DNA from: DASZMJ01 sp035551935 | Lineage (GTDB): Bacteria; Planctomycetota; Planctomycetia; Isosphaerales; Isosphaeraceae | NCBI GenBank assembly: GCA_035551935.1 | Contig: DASZMJ010000167.1 | Location: 1-9,201 of the forward strand | Direction: 5' to 3' | DNA: 9,201 nt | Part shown: positions 1-4,913 of the stretch, in pieces | Numbering within the stretch: position 1 is the first letter of the stretch | Layout: the number at the start of each line of letters is the position of its first letter | The notes under the pieces: generated by a model | What the model was told of the DNA's origin: nothing | What the model saw: the letters and a program-made list of their open reading frames with translations, nothing else | Database searches by the model: none | Translations under genes and position numbers: made by a program

Positions 1-60
1 GGCCTCCAGGGCGACCCTGGCCTTGAAGGCGGCCGGATGCCGCTTGCGCTTGACGGTCAT
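1..60 (-). CDS. IS3-family transposase OrfA, N-terminal fragment (runs off the window)
   Basis: Only the first 20 codons lie in the window. They read MTVKRKRHPAAFKARVALEA, the typical basic start of IS3/IS911 OrfA helix-turn-helix proteins (compare the general pattern M-x-K-R-x-(x)4-F-K-x-(K/R)-V-A-L-E-A). OrfA binds the terminal repeats and, by programmed frameshifting, is usually fused to the DDE integrase OrfB, which would lie to the left of the window. The start is supported by GAGGTG about 4 bases upstream of the ATG on the minus strand. Whether the element is complete cannot be judged. Confidence 0.8.
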   Translation of the reverse strand, partial: MTVKRKRHPAAFKARVALEA

Positions 61-94
61 GATGCACCTCGGGATGGATCAGCGACCTTCGATC

Positions 95-123
95 AGTATA
101 ACATCCCGAGTTGTCCAGTCTCA
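95..123 (-). promoter_or_regulatory. Possible promoter of the IS3-family transposase
   Basis: On the minus strand, TATACT (bases 100-95) resembles a sigma-70 -10 box. TGAGAC (bases 123-118) lies 17 bases upstream of it as a weak -35 candidate (3 of 6 matches). The pair sits between the presumed IS end and the orfA start, where such elements usually keep their promoter. This is a pattern match only. Confidence 0.3.
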
Positions 124-362
124 GGGGTCCACCTCAGGGTCCACCTCACCCCCCGATCCTCATCTTACCGACGACGTTCACCATCACAATCTATGCCTAT
201 CCGCCGGCACCCGCCGCACCGATCACCACAACCCTCACGATCACCGTCTGCTGAGGTCGGATCGCTCCGGCATCGGGGTCTCAAGCTGTTGCCCCTTGAT
301 CGATTCCCGATGCCGAATTACAATTGTCGTATTCTTCGAAGAACCGTGAGTGCATCACAACG

Positions 363-923
363 ATGAGCCGAAACGATACGGTCCATATCGTACGATTCCT
401 CGCTGTATTGGCGGGCGGCCTCCCTCTCATCCTGCCGGGTTGCGGCCGAGGGCCGGCGAGCGAATACGTCGAGTTTGCGAAAGCCCATGACTTTAAGAAG
501 GACGATCCGCGCGCGAGCACTCCGCCCGTGCCGCCGGAAGTCGAGATCCTCAAACCGAACTCGGGCCTAAAGATCAAGCATAAAGAGCTACTGGAGATGC
601 TGGTCCGTATCAGGCTCGTGCCCGGCAGCAGAATGCCAGCCGCAGTCTGGATCATCGTCCAAGGCGGCCGTGGGCCGCGCGGGCAGGCATGCTGGGTGAG
701 CAAGCCTCTGGAACGCTTCCGTAGGGACGGCGAGGACTACTTCTGCGAGTTCCGAGTCGAGCCACCCGAGATCGGCTGGATTAATGACACGAGGGGCCAC
801 ATCACCGCCCAAGTCCACGTGATGGACATCATGGTGATCTGGGACGGCGATCGGCCCGTGCATCCGGATCGGGTAACAAAATGGGAATTCAAGCCCGTCA
901 CTCTTGAGGTGGTCAAGCCATGA
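363..923 (+). CDS. Predicted lipoprotein of unknown function, upstream partner of a pseudopilin gene
   Basis: The 186-residue product begins with a signal peptide: a polar N-region (MSRNDTVHIVRF), a hydrophobic stretch (LAVLAGGLPLIL) and then PGC, a usable lipobox with Cys27 as the lipidated residue. The mature part (about 160 residues) has a proline-rich linker (STPPVPPEVEILKP), followed by alternating hydrophobic segments such as AAVWIIVQGG and AQVHVMDIMVIWDG that suggest a small beta-sandwich. I do not recognise a named family. The ATG at 363 is preferred because it puts the signal peptide at the N-terminus; an in-frame TTG at 324 would add 13 residues before it. Neither start has a strong Shine-Dalgarno. 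The stop overlaps the next start by 4 bases (ATGA), so it is probably translationally coupled to the pseudopilin gene. Small lipoproteins next to DUF1559 genes are common in planctomycetes. A 12-base perfect palindrome TTCTTCGAAGAA lies at 332-343, just upstream. Confidence 0.7.
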   Translation: MSRNDTVHIVRFLAVLAGGLPLILPGCGRGPASEYVEFAKAHDFKKDDPRASTPPVPPEVEILKPNSGLKIKHKELLEMLVRIRLVPGSRMPAAVWIIVQGGRGPRGQACWVSKPLERFRRDGEDYFCEFRVEPPEIGWINDTRGHITAQVHVMDIMVIWDGDRPVHPDRVTKWEFKPVTLEVVKP

Positions 924-1115
924 AAGCCGGCCGCCAGTGGGCCTCCTCGGCGATCGCGGCGGGGTTCACGCTGATCGAGGTGCTCGTCGTCATCGCGATC
1001 GTCGGCATCCTCATTGGCCTGCTGATCCCGGCGGTGATGATGGCGCGTGAATCTGCCCGTCGAACGCGATGCGTTAACAACCTCCACCAGATCGGCATTG
1101 CCCTGCAGGGGCATG

Positions 1116-3179
1116 TCACGTCGTCGGGGCACTTCCCGCAGGGGATGACGGCCGAGGGCTACTCGTATCTCGCCCGCCTCTTGCCCGGGCTCGAGCAGAA
1201 GACGCTCTACGCCGCGGGGTGGCCCGGACAACTTGTTGTCCGGGTCCCGAAGGGACAGGAGGTTTGCCACCCGTTCGTGCCGTCCCCGAAGGGACAGGAG
1301 GTTGCCGAGGTGCTCCTCGCTGCGGTACGATCCCGTGATGTCGGCACGGCGTCTCTACGACCGCGAGGGCCACGCGCACTTCGTGACCTTCTCGTGCTAC
1401 CGGCGCCGCCGGCTCCTGGACCACGACCGGGCCAAGCGGATCGTCCTCGGCGTGCTCGGCTCGCAGCTCGCCATGCAAACCGGCCGGTGCGTCGGCTTCG
1501 TCGTGATGCCCGACCACGTCCACGCGATCGTCCATCTCCCGGCCCCCGACCAGCTCAGCCACTTCATGAAGCAATGGAAGCAGCGCAGCTCCGTGCAGAT
1601 CAAGCGATTCCTTCGAGCCGAGTTGACCGCCTACGCCGCCGCCCTCGACCCGACGGTGCCGACCTGGCAGCCGAGGTACTATGACTTCAACCTCTACAGC
1701 CCGTGGAAAGTCGAGGAGAAGCTGCTCTACATGCACCTGAACCCCGTCCGGGCCGGGCTGGTGGCGCGGGCGGTCGACTGGCCTTGGAGTTCGGCGCGAT
1801 ATTACGAGTCGGGCCGGACCGTCGGCGTGCCCGTCGGATGGCTGGACTGACGCCTCCTGTCCCTTCGGGACCCGGACAACAAGTTGTCCGGGCCACCCCG
1901 CGGCGAGCGCCCTTTCAACGTAGTAGCGGTGTGCCACATTGCCGAACCCATCATTGATCGCGAGCCAAAACGGAAAGTCCCACACCCAGCGCCTTTGGGG
2001 GTCGACTTTCCCAGTCGGCTTGATGAGGTACGCAATACGGTCACGCACTCGCAGTTCGACCAGCTCGCCCCCGCTGTACGCGCCGGCGATCCTGGTCGGG
2101 ATCTTCATCGCATTGCGTTCAGCAACGGACTTCGGCATCAACCTTGCCAGGCCGAGCGTGGCCCAGGAACTGGCGGCGCAGGTGATCGGCGTCAAGAGTT
2201 TCGAGCTACCGGGCGAGCCATCGGGCGTCGATCGAGAGATCATCGGCCAACTTCCGTCCGGCTTTTGCGTGGCGACCAGGAAGTCAACGGCGCGCTTGAT
2301 CTCGGGCCGTTCGGCCGTATAACCGGCGAGCGAGAGGACGTACAAAGTCTGGCCGGTGGCGAAGGCGTCGCTCTTCAATTCGGGGACGGTCTGGCTCCAC
2401 CCGCCGTCGGTGCGTTGCAGTGCAAGCAACTCCTCGATCGTGGCTTGTATCGTTTCGCGCGGCTTGTTGGAGCGAGCCCACATCAGCACCTTCAGGGCCT
2501 TATCTTGGTGGATGTCGGTGGGCTTCGCGGCGGCGAGCCATGCGATCGCTCTCGACAGCGCCGCGCGCTGCGATTCCGGCGAATTGGGTCCCGTTTCCCC
2601 CTGCAAAGCCATGATGATCCAGGCGGCGTCGGTGGTCCGGCTTTCGTTGATCGGCGGTCGCCTGAGAGTGGCAAAGAACTCCCACGAGCCGTCCGGTCGC
2701 TGCTTCTTGACGATCTCCTCCGTGATCAGCCTCAGGCTTCGCTTCTGCCCCTCGTTCAGCGAGGGCAACGACTGTGCAGCCACGGCCAGGAACGGGAGTC
2801 CCATGTTCAGCCCTCGACCCTGCGGGCGCGGGTCGGGTGGATCGGCCGGATTGGGAAAGATCTTCGAGGCCATCAACTTGTCCCTGCTGCCCAGTAAGGA
2901 CTCGGTCATATCCGCCAGGTATTTCTTGTCGATCGCGTACCCCTGCCTTTCGGCTTCGCCCAACGCCCAGAGCGGCATCGGCAGGTGATGGCAGGCGGCG
3001 CATTTGCGGGTGCTCCACCAGGCGGCGCTTTCGGTCTGCAGGTACCCGATGGCACGATCGACCGTTTTCTGGACCTGCTCCGTTGTCGCGGGAGGAATCG
3101 AGACCGGATCGTCGGCGAGGGCGAGCCGTGAAAGGCAAAGCCCCAGAAGAAACGCCGCGAACCATGATGTGCGACCCAT
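1116..3179 (-). CDS. Exported squalene-cyclase-like toroid protein with CxxCH motif and partial alpha/beta hydrolase-like tail; 3' end replaced by RAYT element
   Basis: Residues 1-22 form a signal peptide (FAAFLLGLCL...ALA|DD). Residues about 35-350 form a terpenoid cyclase/prenyltransferase alpha-toroid with QW-like repeats: QRPDGSW (160-166), QRTDGGW (255-261) and QKPDGSW (305-311). The DxDD acid motif of active squalene-hopene cyclases is not seen, so cyclase activity is doubtful. KCAACHH (59-65) contains CxxCH, a possible c-type haem site. Residues about 362-424 (RIAYLIKPTGK, RWVWDFPFWLAINDG) resemble the first strands of a secreted alpha/beta hydrolase; I infer this without a search. Native sequence stops near residue 425 (base 1905), where the frame enters the RAYT arm. 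The remaining 262 codons are antisense to the transposase and unlikely to be functional. The start at 3179 has AAGGGG about 8 bases upstream. Catalytic residues of any hydrolase domain would be lost. Confidence 0.7.
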   Translation of the reverse strand: MGRTSWFAAFLLGLCLSRLALADDPVSIPPATTEQVQKTVDRAIGYLQTESAAWWSTRKCAACHHLPMPLWALGEAERQGYAIDKKYLADMTESLLGSRDKLMASKIFPNPADPPDPRPQGRGLNMGLPFLAVAAQSLPSLNEGQKRSLRLITEEIVKKQRPDGSWEFFATLRRPPINESRTTDAAWIIMALQGETGPNSPESQRAALSRAIAWLAAAKPTDIHQDKALKVLMWARSNKPRETIQATIEELLALQRTDGGWSQTVPELKSDAFATGQTLYVLSLAGYTAERPEIKRAVDFLVATQKPDGSWPMISRSTPDGSPGSSKLLTPITCAASSWATLGLARLMPKSVAERNAMKIPTRIAGAYSGGELVELRVRDRIAYLIKPTGKVDPQRRWVWDFPFWLAINDGFGNVAHRYYVERALAAGWPGQLVVRVPKGQEASVQPSDGHADGPARLVISRRTPRPVDRPRHQPGPDGVQVHVEQLLLDFPRAVEVEVIVPRLPGRHRRVEGGGVGGQLGSKESLDLHGAALLPLLHEVAELVGGREMDDRVDVVGHHDEADAPAGLHGELRAEHAEDDPLGPVVVQEPAAPVAREGHEVRVALAVVETPCRHHGIVPQRGAPRQPPVPSGTARTGGKPPVPSGPGQQVVRATPRRRASSARARARGGRDTSSPRPSSPAGSAPTT
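1210..1262 (+). repeat. Left arm of RAYT element: REP-like double hairpin
   Basis: The arm starts CGCCGCGGGGTGG. Hairpin 1 follows at 1223-1244, a perfect 10-bp stem (CCCGGACAAC paired with GTTGTCCGGG) with a TT loop. Hairpin 2 is at 1244-1256 (GTCCC, GAA loop, GGGAC), and the arm ends with AGGAGG. The two hairpins share base 1244. The arm is identical in reverse complement to 1853-1905. Such imperfect or perfect palindromes are the usual single-stranded DNA substrates of RAYT proteins. Confidence 0.85.
1286..1303 (+). repeat. Partial direct copy of the arm's second hairpin
   Basis: The 18-base string CCGAAGGGACAGGAGGTT occurs at 1247-1264 and again here, 39 bases further on. It carries hairpin 2 (stem GTCCC/GGGAC around 1282-1295) and the AGGAGG tail but not hairpin 1. 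It lies between the left arm and the transposase start and has no counterpart on the right side, so the element is asymmetric. Confidence 0.7.
1338..1850 (+). CDS. REP-associated tyrosine transposase (RAYT, Y1/HUH superfamily)
   Basis: The 170-residue protein is the size of a typical RAYT. Visible motifs are HFVTFSCYRRR (14-24), the HUH metal-binding motif in VVMPDHVHAIVHLP (His60 and His62), and RYYD (113-116), whose Tyr114 or Tyr115 is the likely nucleophile. LYMHLNPVRAGLV (130-142) and WPWSSARYY (149-156) are the conserved C-terminal block of the IS200-like/RAYT family. Family members nick and rejoin single-stranded DNA at REP hairpins through a 5'-phosphotyrosine link. The ATG at 1338 is chosen because family homology starts just after it; the frame is open back to 1233 but that part lies in the repeat. 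No strong ribosome-binding site is seen. The gene is flanked by its probable substrates, the 53-bp hairpin arms, and looks intact. Confidence 0.92.
   Translation: MSARRLYDREGHAHFVTFSCYRRRRLLDHDRAKRIVLGVLGSQLAMQTGRCVGFVVMPDHVHAIVHLPAPDQLSHFMKQWKQRSSVQIKRFLRAELTAYAAALDPTVPTWQPRYYDFNLYSPWKVEEKLLYMHLNPVRAGLVARAVDWPWSSARYYESGRTVGVPVGWLD
1853..1905 (-). repeat. Right arm of RAYT element: REP-like double hairpin
   Basis: This is the exact reverse complement of 1210-1262, so it has the same two hairpins in the opposite orientation (hairpin 2 nearest the transposase, hairpin 1 outermost). It begins 2 bases after the transposase stop codon. Its outer end falls at codon 425 of the minus-strand cyclase-like gene. 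Confidence 0.85.
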
Positions 3180-3284
3180 AGATCGATCCCCTTGTTAAGG
3201 AGCAAGGATCGGCGGCAAGACGCGAATCCATTTTACGCCGCCACCAGTTCGGGCGAAATCCCGGCATCGAATCTCCGGCCCGCG

Positions 3285-3334
3285 GGTGGCCCGGACGCCC
3301 TCGGGCGTCCGGGCGGCGAAGCCGCAAGAGGAAG
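3285..3334 (+). repeat. Solitary REP-like double hairpin, diverged from the RAYT arms
   Basis: It follows the same plan as the RAYT arm. GGTGG (3285-3289) leads into hairpin 1 at 3290-3313 (CCCGGACGCCC, TC loop, GGGCGTCCGGG; 11 perfect pairs). Hairpin 2 is at 3313-3325 (GCGGC, GAA loop, GCCGC), sharing base 3313 with hairpin 1, and a purine tail AAGAGGAAG follows. The outer half of stem 1 (CCCGGAC/GTCCGGG) and the GAA loop are the same as in the arm. The inner half of stem 1 and the middle three pairs of stem 2 differ, with pairing kept. It lies upstream of the cyclase-like gene and has no transposase beside it. Confidence 0.75.
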
Positions 3335-3612
3335 CTCAGAAGGGTCGTGATTGTGCCCCGCCTCGATCCGTCCGTCTCCGACCAAGCTCGGGCGGCGGAG
3401 TGACGAGGACGAGACCGTCGGGCCATTCTCCCGGAATTGCTGCCGGTTTTCGGCCGGGATTCCAACTATGGGGGTAGCGGCTCCTCGCGGGAGGGGCAGC
3501 GTCCGCGCGGAGGACGGCGAGGGATCATCGTGACCGGCCCCATGTCCCCCCGAGACGAGCGACAGGCCGACCCGATCGCCCCTCGGCTCGTCCCCGAGGT
3601 CGGCCGGGGGCC

Positions 3613-4104
3613 GGCGCGGAACGAACCGAAGAGACGGTTCGGCCCCCTTCGGAGTCGGGCCGGGGACGGCGGAGACGTGGTCGGCGCGGCGCGAAACGAA
3701 CCCACTCCGGCCGGCGCGGTGGCGCGAAACGAACCCACTTCCGCTCGGGGGCCGGGGTCGGCGACGAGGTCGGTCGCGAGGCGAAGCGGCGGCGCGGAAC
3801 GAACCGAAGGCCAGGCCGCCGCGCCGAACGAACCCAACATTGGGCAAGCGGGATCGAGTTTGCCGCCGATCCTCCCGGCGCGAAACGAACCCAACGCGCC
3901 CCGCCGTCGGCGCGAAACGAACCCACTTCGACACGGCCCCGGCGCGAAACGAACCCAACATTGGGCGGACTGGGGCGACTCTGCGGCCGACACCGCGCCG
4001 CGCGAAACGAACCCAACACGCGGCCGGCGCCGACGAAACGAACCCAAATCTGGGGGAGATGGATCGATTCTAACGCGCGACCTGCCCGGCGCGGAACGAA
4101 CCGA
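3613..4104 (+). repeat. Array of eleven 17-bp motifs, consensus GGCGCGAAACGAACCCA, all in one orientation
   Basis: Copies start at 3613, 3688, 3721, 3791, 3820, 3877, 3909, 3941, 3999, 4030 and 4088. Copies at 3688, 3721, 3877, 3909 and 3941 match the consensus exactly, and 3999 has one mismatch. Those at 3820 and 4030 vary in the first half. Copies at 3613, 3791 and 4088 form a second class ending GGAACGAACCGA (all three then AG). Start-to-start distances are 75, 33, 70, 29, 57, 32, 32, 58, 31 and 58 bases. At 3833-3844 and 3954-3965 the motif's CCCA forms part of the palindrome CCCAACATTGGG; at 4043-4054 a variant (CCCA-AATC-TGGG) occurs; and at 3622-3641 CGAACCG pairs with CGGTTCG. Distances are often not multiples of three, so the motif changes reading frame between copies, which argues against coding. 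Spacers share no sequence. Function unknown. Confidence 0.85.
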
Positions 4105-4283
4105 AGATCGTCGGAACGGGCGGAGGGGACTCATGTTCCGTCCATGGACCGCGGTCGGGTCGACGCGCGGTCGGCCCGGGCAGGGCGACGACAGGATGGC
4201 GTGTTCGAGAGCGGCCCTGGCCGGGCTGTTGTGTCCGACGCCGGGGGGTTGGGAGAATGGATCATTAGGGGGGGACGCCGACG

Positions 4284-4913
4284 ATGGACCAGCGCGACAC
4301 GCCCGGGACGGATGAGTTGATGGAGTGTGCGGGGCGGGGAGACGACGGGGCGCGGGAGCGACTGCTCGCGCGCTACCGGGGGCGGCTGCGCAGGGAGATC
4401 GCGGCGCGGCTGGACCGGAGGATCGCGGCGAGGGTCGACGCGTCGGACATCGTGCAGGAGTCCTTGATCGACGCCCACAAGGAGCTGCCGGAGTACCTGC
4501 GGCGAAGGCCGTTGCCGTTCCTGGCCTGGCTCCGGCAAATCGCGCGGGAGCGGCTGGCCAAGTCGCGGCGGTTCCACCTGCTGGCCCAGCGTCGTTGCGT
4601 GGCGCGCGAGGGGCCGTTGCCGGCCGCGGACGCGTCGGCGACGGGGCTGGTCGATCGGCTGGCCGACAGCCTGACCAGCCCGAGCGGCCGGCTCGAGCGC
4701 GACGAGCGTCGGGCGCGGGTCCGGGCGGCCCTGGAGCGGCTCGGGCCGCGCGACCGCGAGGTCCTGGTGCTCCGGAGCCTGCGGCAGGCGTCGGCGTCGG
4801 AGGTGGCCGCGACGCTCGGCATCACCGAGCGGGCGGCCAAGGCCCGGCACTGCCGGGCGCTGGAACGGCTCCGGGTCCTGCTCGAAGGCGACCCATCGGG
4901 GAGCGTGCCATGA
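4284..4913 (+). CDS. ECF-subfamily RNA polymerase sigma factor (planctomycete type)
   Basis: The 209-residue protein has a sigma region 2 at about 27-95 (LLARYRGRLRREI, then DASDIVQESLIDAHKELPEY and PFLAWLRQIARERLAKSRR, which carry the core-binding and -10 recognition helices). A variable linker follows at about 100-140. Region 4 is at about 143-200 (ALERLGPRDREVLVLRSLRQASASEVAATLGITERAAKARHCRALERL), a helix-turn-helix that reads the -35 element. The DASDIVQE block is typical of the planctomycete ECF groups that sit beside Ser/Thr kinases. No anti-sigma gene is adjacent. The start at 4284 has the G-rich run AGGGGGGG about 9 bases upstream. The stop overlaps the kinase start by 4 bases (ATGA), indicating one operon with coupled translation. 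In such pairs the kinase is thought to act on or signal through the sigma factor; that role here is inferred. Confidence 0.93.
   Translation: MDQRDTPGTDELMECAGRGDDGARERLLARYRGRLRREIAARLDRRIAARVDASDIVQESLIDAHKELPEYLRRRPLPFLAWLRQIARERLAKSRRFHLLAQRRCVAREGPLPAADASATGLVDRLADSLTSPSGRLERDERRARVRAALERLGPRDREVLVLRSLRQASASEVAATLGITERAAKARHCRALERLRVLLEGDPSGSVP

Larger units (their letters stand above)
1..148 (-). mobile_element. End of an IS3-family insertion sequence, cut by the window edge
   Basis: The minus strand carries the first codons of an IS3/IS911-type orfA (from base 60 leftward), preceded by about 90 bases of leader that end in a TG-starting terminus. Read on the minus strand, the candidate end begins TGAGGTGGACCC at base 148; a second copy of the same string begins at base 136, so the exact tip is ambiguous between these two. 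IS3-family elements normally end in TG...CA inverted repeats and make 3-4 bp target duplications, but the other end lies outside the window, so neither can be tested here. The family assignment comes from the OrfA N-terminus. The exact boundary is an inference. Confidence 0.65.
920..1684 (+). pseudogene. DUF1559-type pseudopilin (type II secretion/pilin-like), truncated by RAYT element
   Basis: Residues 1-97 are a typical planctomycete DUF1559 N-terminus: a short leader AIAAG, then FTLIEVLVVIAIVGILIGLLIPAV. This is the prepilin peptidase site G15|F16 with Glu at mature position 5 and the hydrophobic pilin helix, followed by ARESARRTRCVNNLHQIGIALQ and LLPGLEQKTLY, which fits the family pattern 'LLP-x-(L/I)EQ-x-x-LY'. 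Family members are usually about 300 residues, so most of the C-terminal globular domain is missing. From codon 98 the frame enters the left 53-bp arm of the RAYT element (AAGWPGQLVVRVPKGQE) and then runs out of frame through the transposase gene to a stop at 1684, so residues from about 100 to 254 are not native. The start overlaps the lipoprotein stop and has GAGGTGG about 8 bases upstream. The product is probably non-functional. No downstream remainder of the gene is found in the window. Confidence 0.8.
1210..1905 (+). mobile_element. RAYT element: transposase gene between perfect 53-bp inverted arms
   Basis: The left arm (1210-1262) and right arm (1853-1905) are exact reverse complements over 53 bases and flank one gene, a REP-associated tyrosine transposase (1338-1850). 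The transposase stop lies only 2 bases before the right arm. No obvious target-site duplication flanks the outer ends (GACGCTCTA on the left, AGCGCCCTT on the right). Both ends lie inside reading frames: a pseudopilin on the left and a cyclase-like gene on the right. A RAYT gene bracketed by REP-type palindromes is the known architecture of RAYT-REPIN loci. That this copy moved into place by transposition, rather than by recombination between dispersed repeats, is not shown. Confidence 0.75.
3237..4283. other. One-kilobase region without a credible gene
   Basis: Between the cyclase-like start (3179) and the sigma factor start (4284), I see no convincing gene on either strand. The long open frames here on both strands are Arg/Pro/Gly/Ala-rich, lack recognisable domains and owe their repeated peptides to a 17-bp DNA motif that falls in all three frames. 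The region holds a solitary double-hairpin repeat (3285-3334), the motif array (3613-4104), and between them (3335-3612) only GC-rich sequence with nested short inverted repeats (CCTCGC at 3483-3488 with GCGAGG at 3517-3522). Bases 4105-4283 should contain the promoter of the sigma factor/kinase operon, but no clear -35/-10 pair stands out. Confidence 0.6.

Noticed and set aside
1223..1256. Rho-independent terminator
   Set aside because: The hairpins are strong but are not followed by a T-run. They recur as part of a repeat that flanks a transposase, so a REP-type role is more likely.
1884..2897. Plus-strand reading frame of 337 codons opposite the cyclase-like gene
   Set aside because: It is an antisense shadow. 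The minus-strand frame has a signal peptide, QW-like repeats and a good ribosome-binding site, while this frame has no recognisable domain.
3290..3325. Rho-independent terminator in the solitary hairpin pair
   Set aside because: There is no T-run on either strand, and it lies upstream rather than downstream of the nearest gene. Similarity to the RAYT arms explains it better.
3613..4104. CRISPR array
   Set aside because: The repeats are only about 17 bp, spacers vary from about 12 to 58 bases, repeat classes are mixed, and there are no cas genes in the window.
4088..4112. ECF-type promoter (GGAAC -35 with CGTC -10) in the last array copy
   Set aside because: The distance from GGAAC to the nearest CGTC is only about 11-12 bases, short of the roughly 16 expected. 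Other copies have no matching -10 either.
3233..4134. Minus-strand proteins rich in WVRFA, GSFRA and GFVSR
   Set aside because: They are the reverse-strand reading of the same DNA motif in different frames. There are no domains, and the overlapping frames are equally good.
3437..4315. A 292-residue plus-strand protein with repeated RNEP peptides
   Set aside because: The repeated DNA motif shifts frame (RNEP, then ETNP, then KRTQ) because unit spacing is not a multiple of three. The frame runs into the sigma factor start, and no domain is visible.
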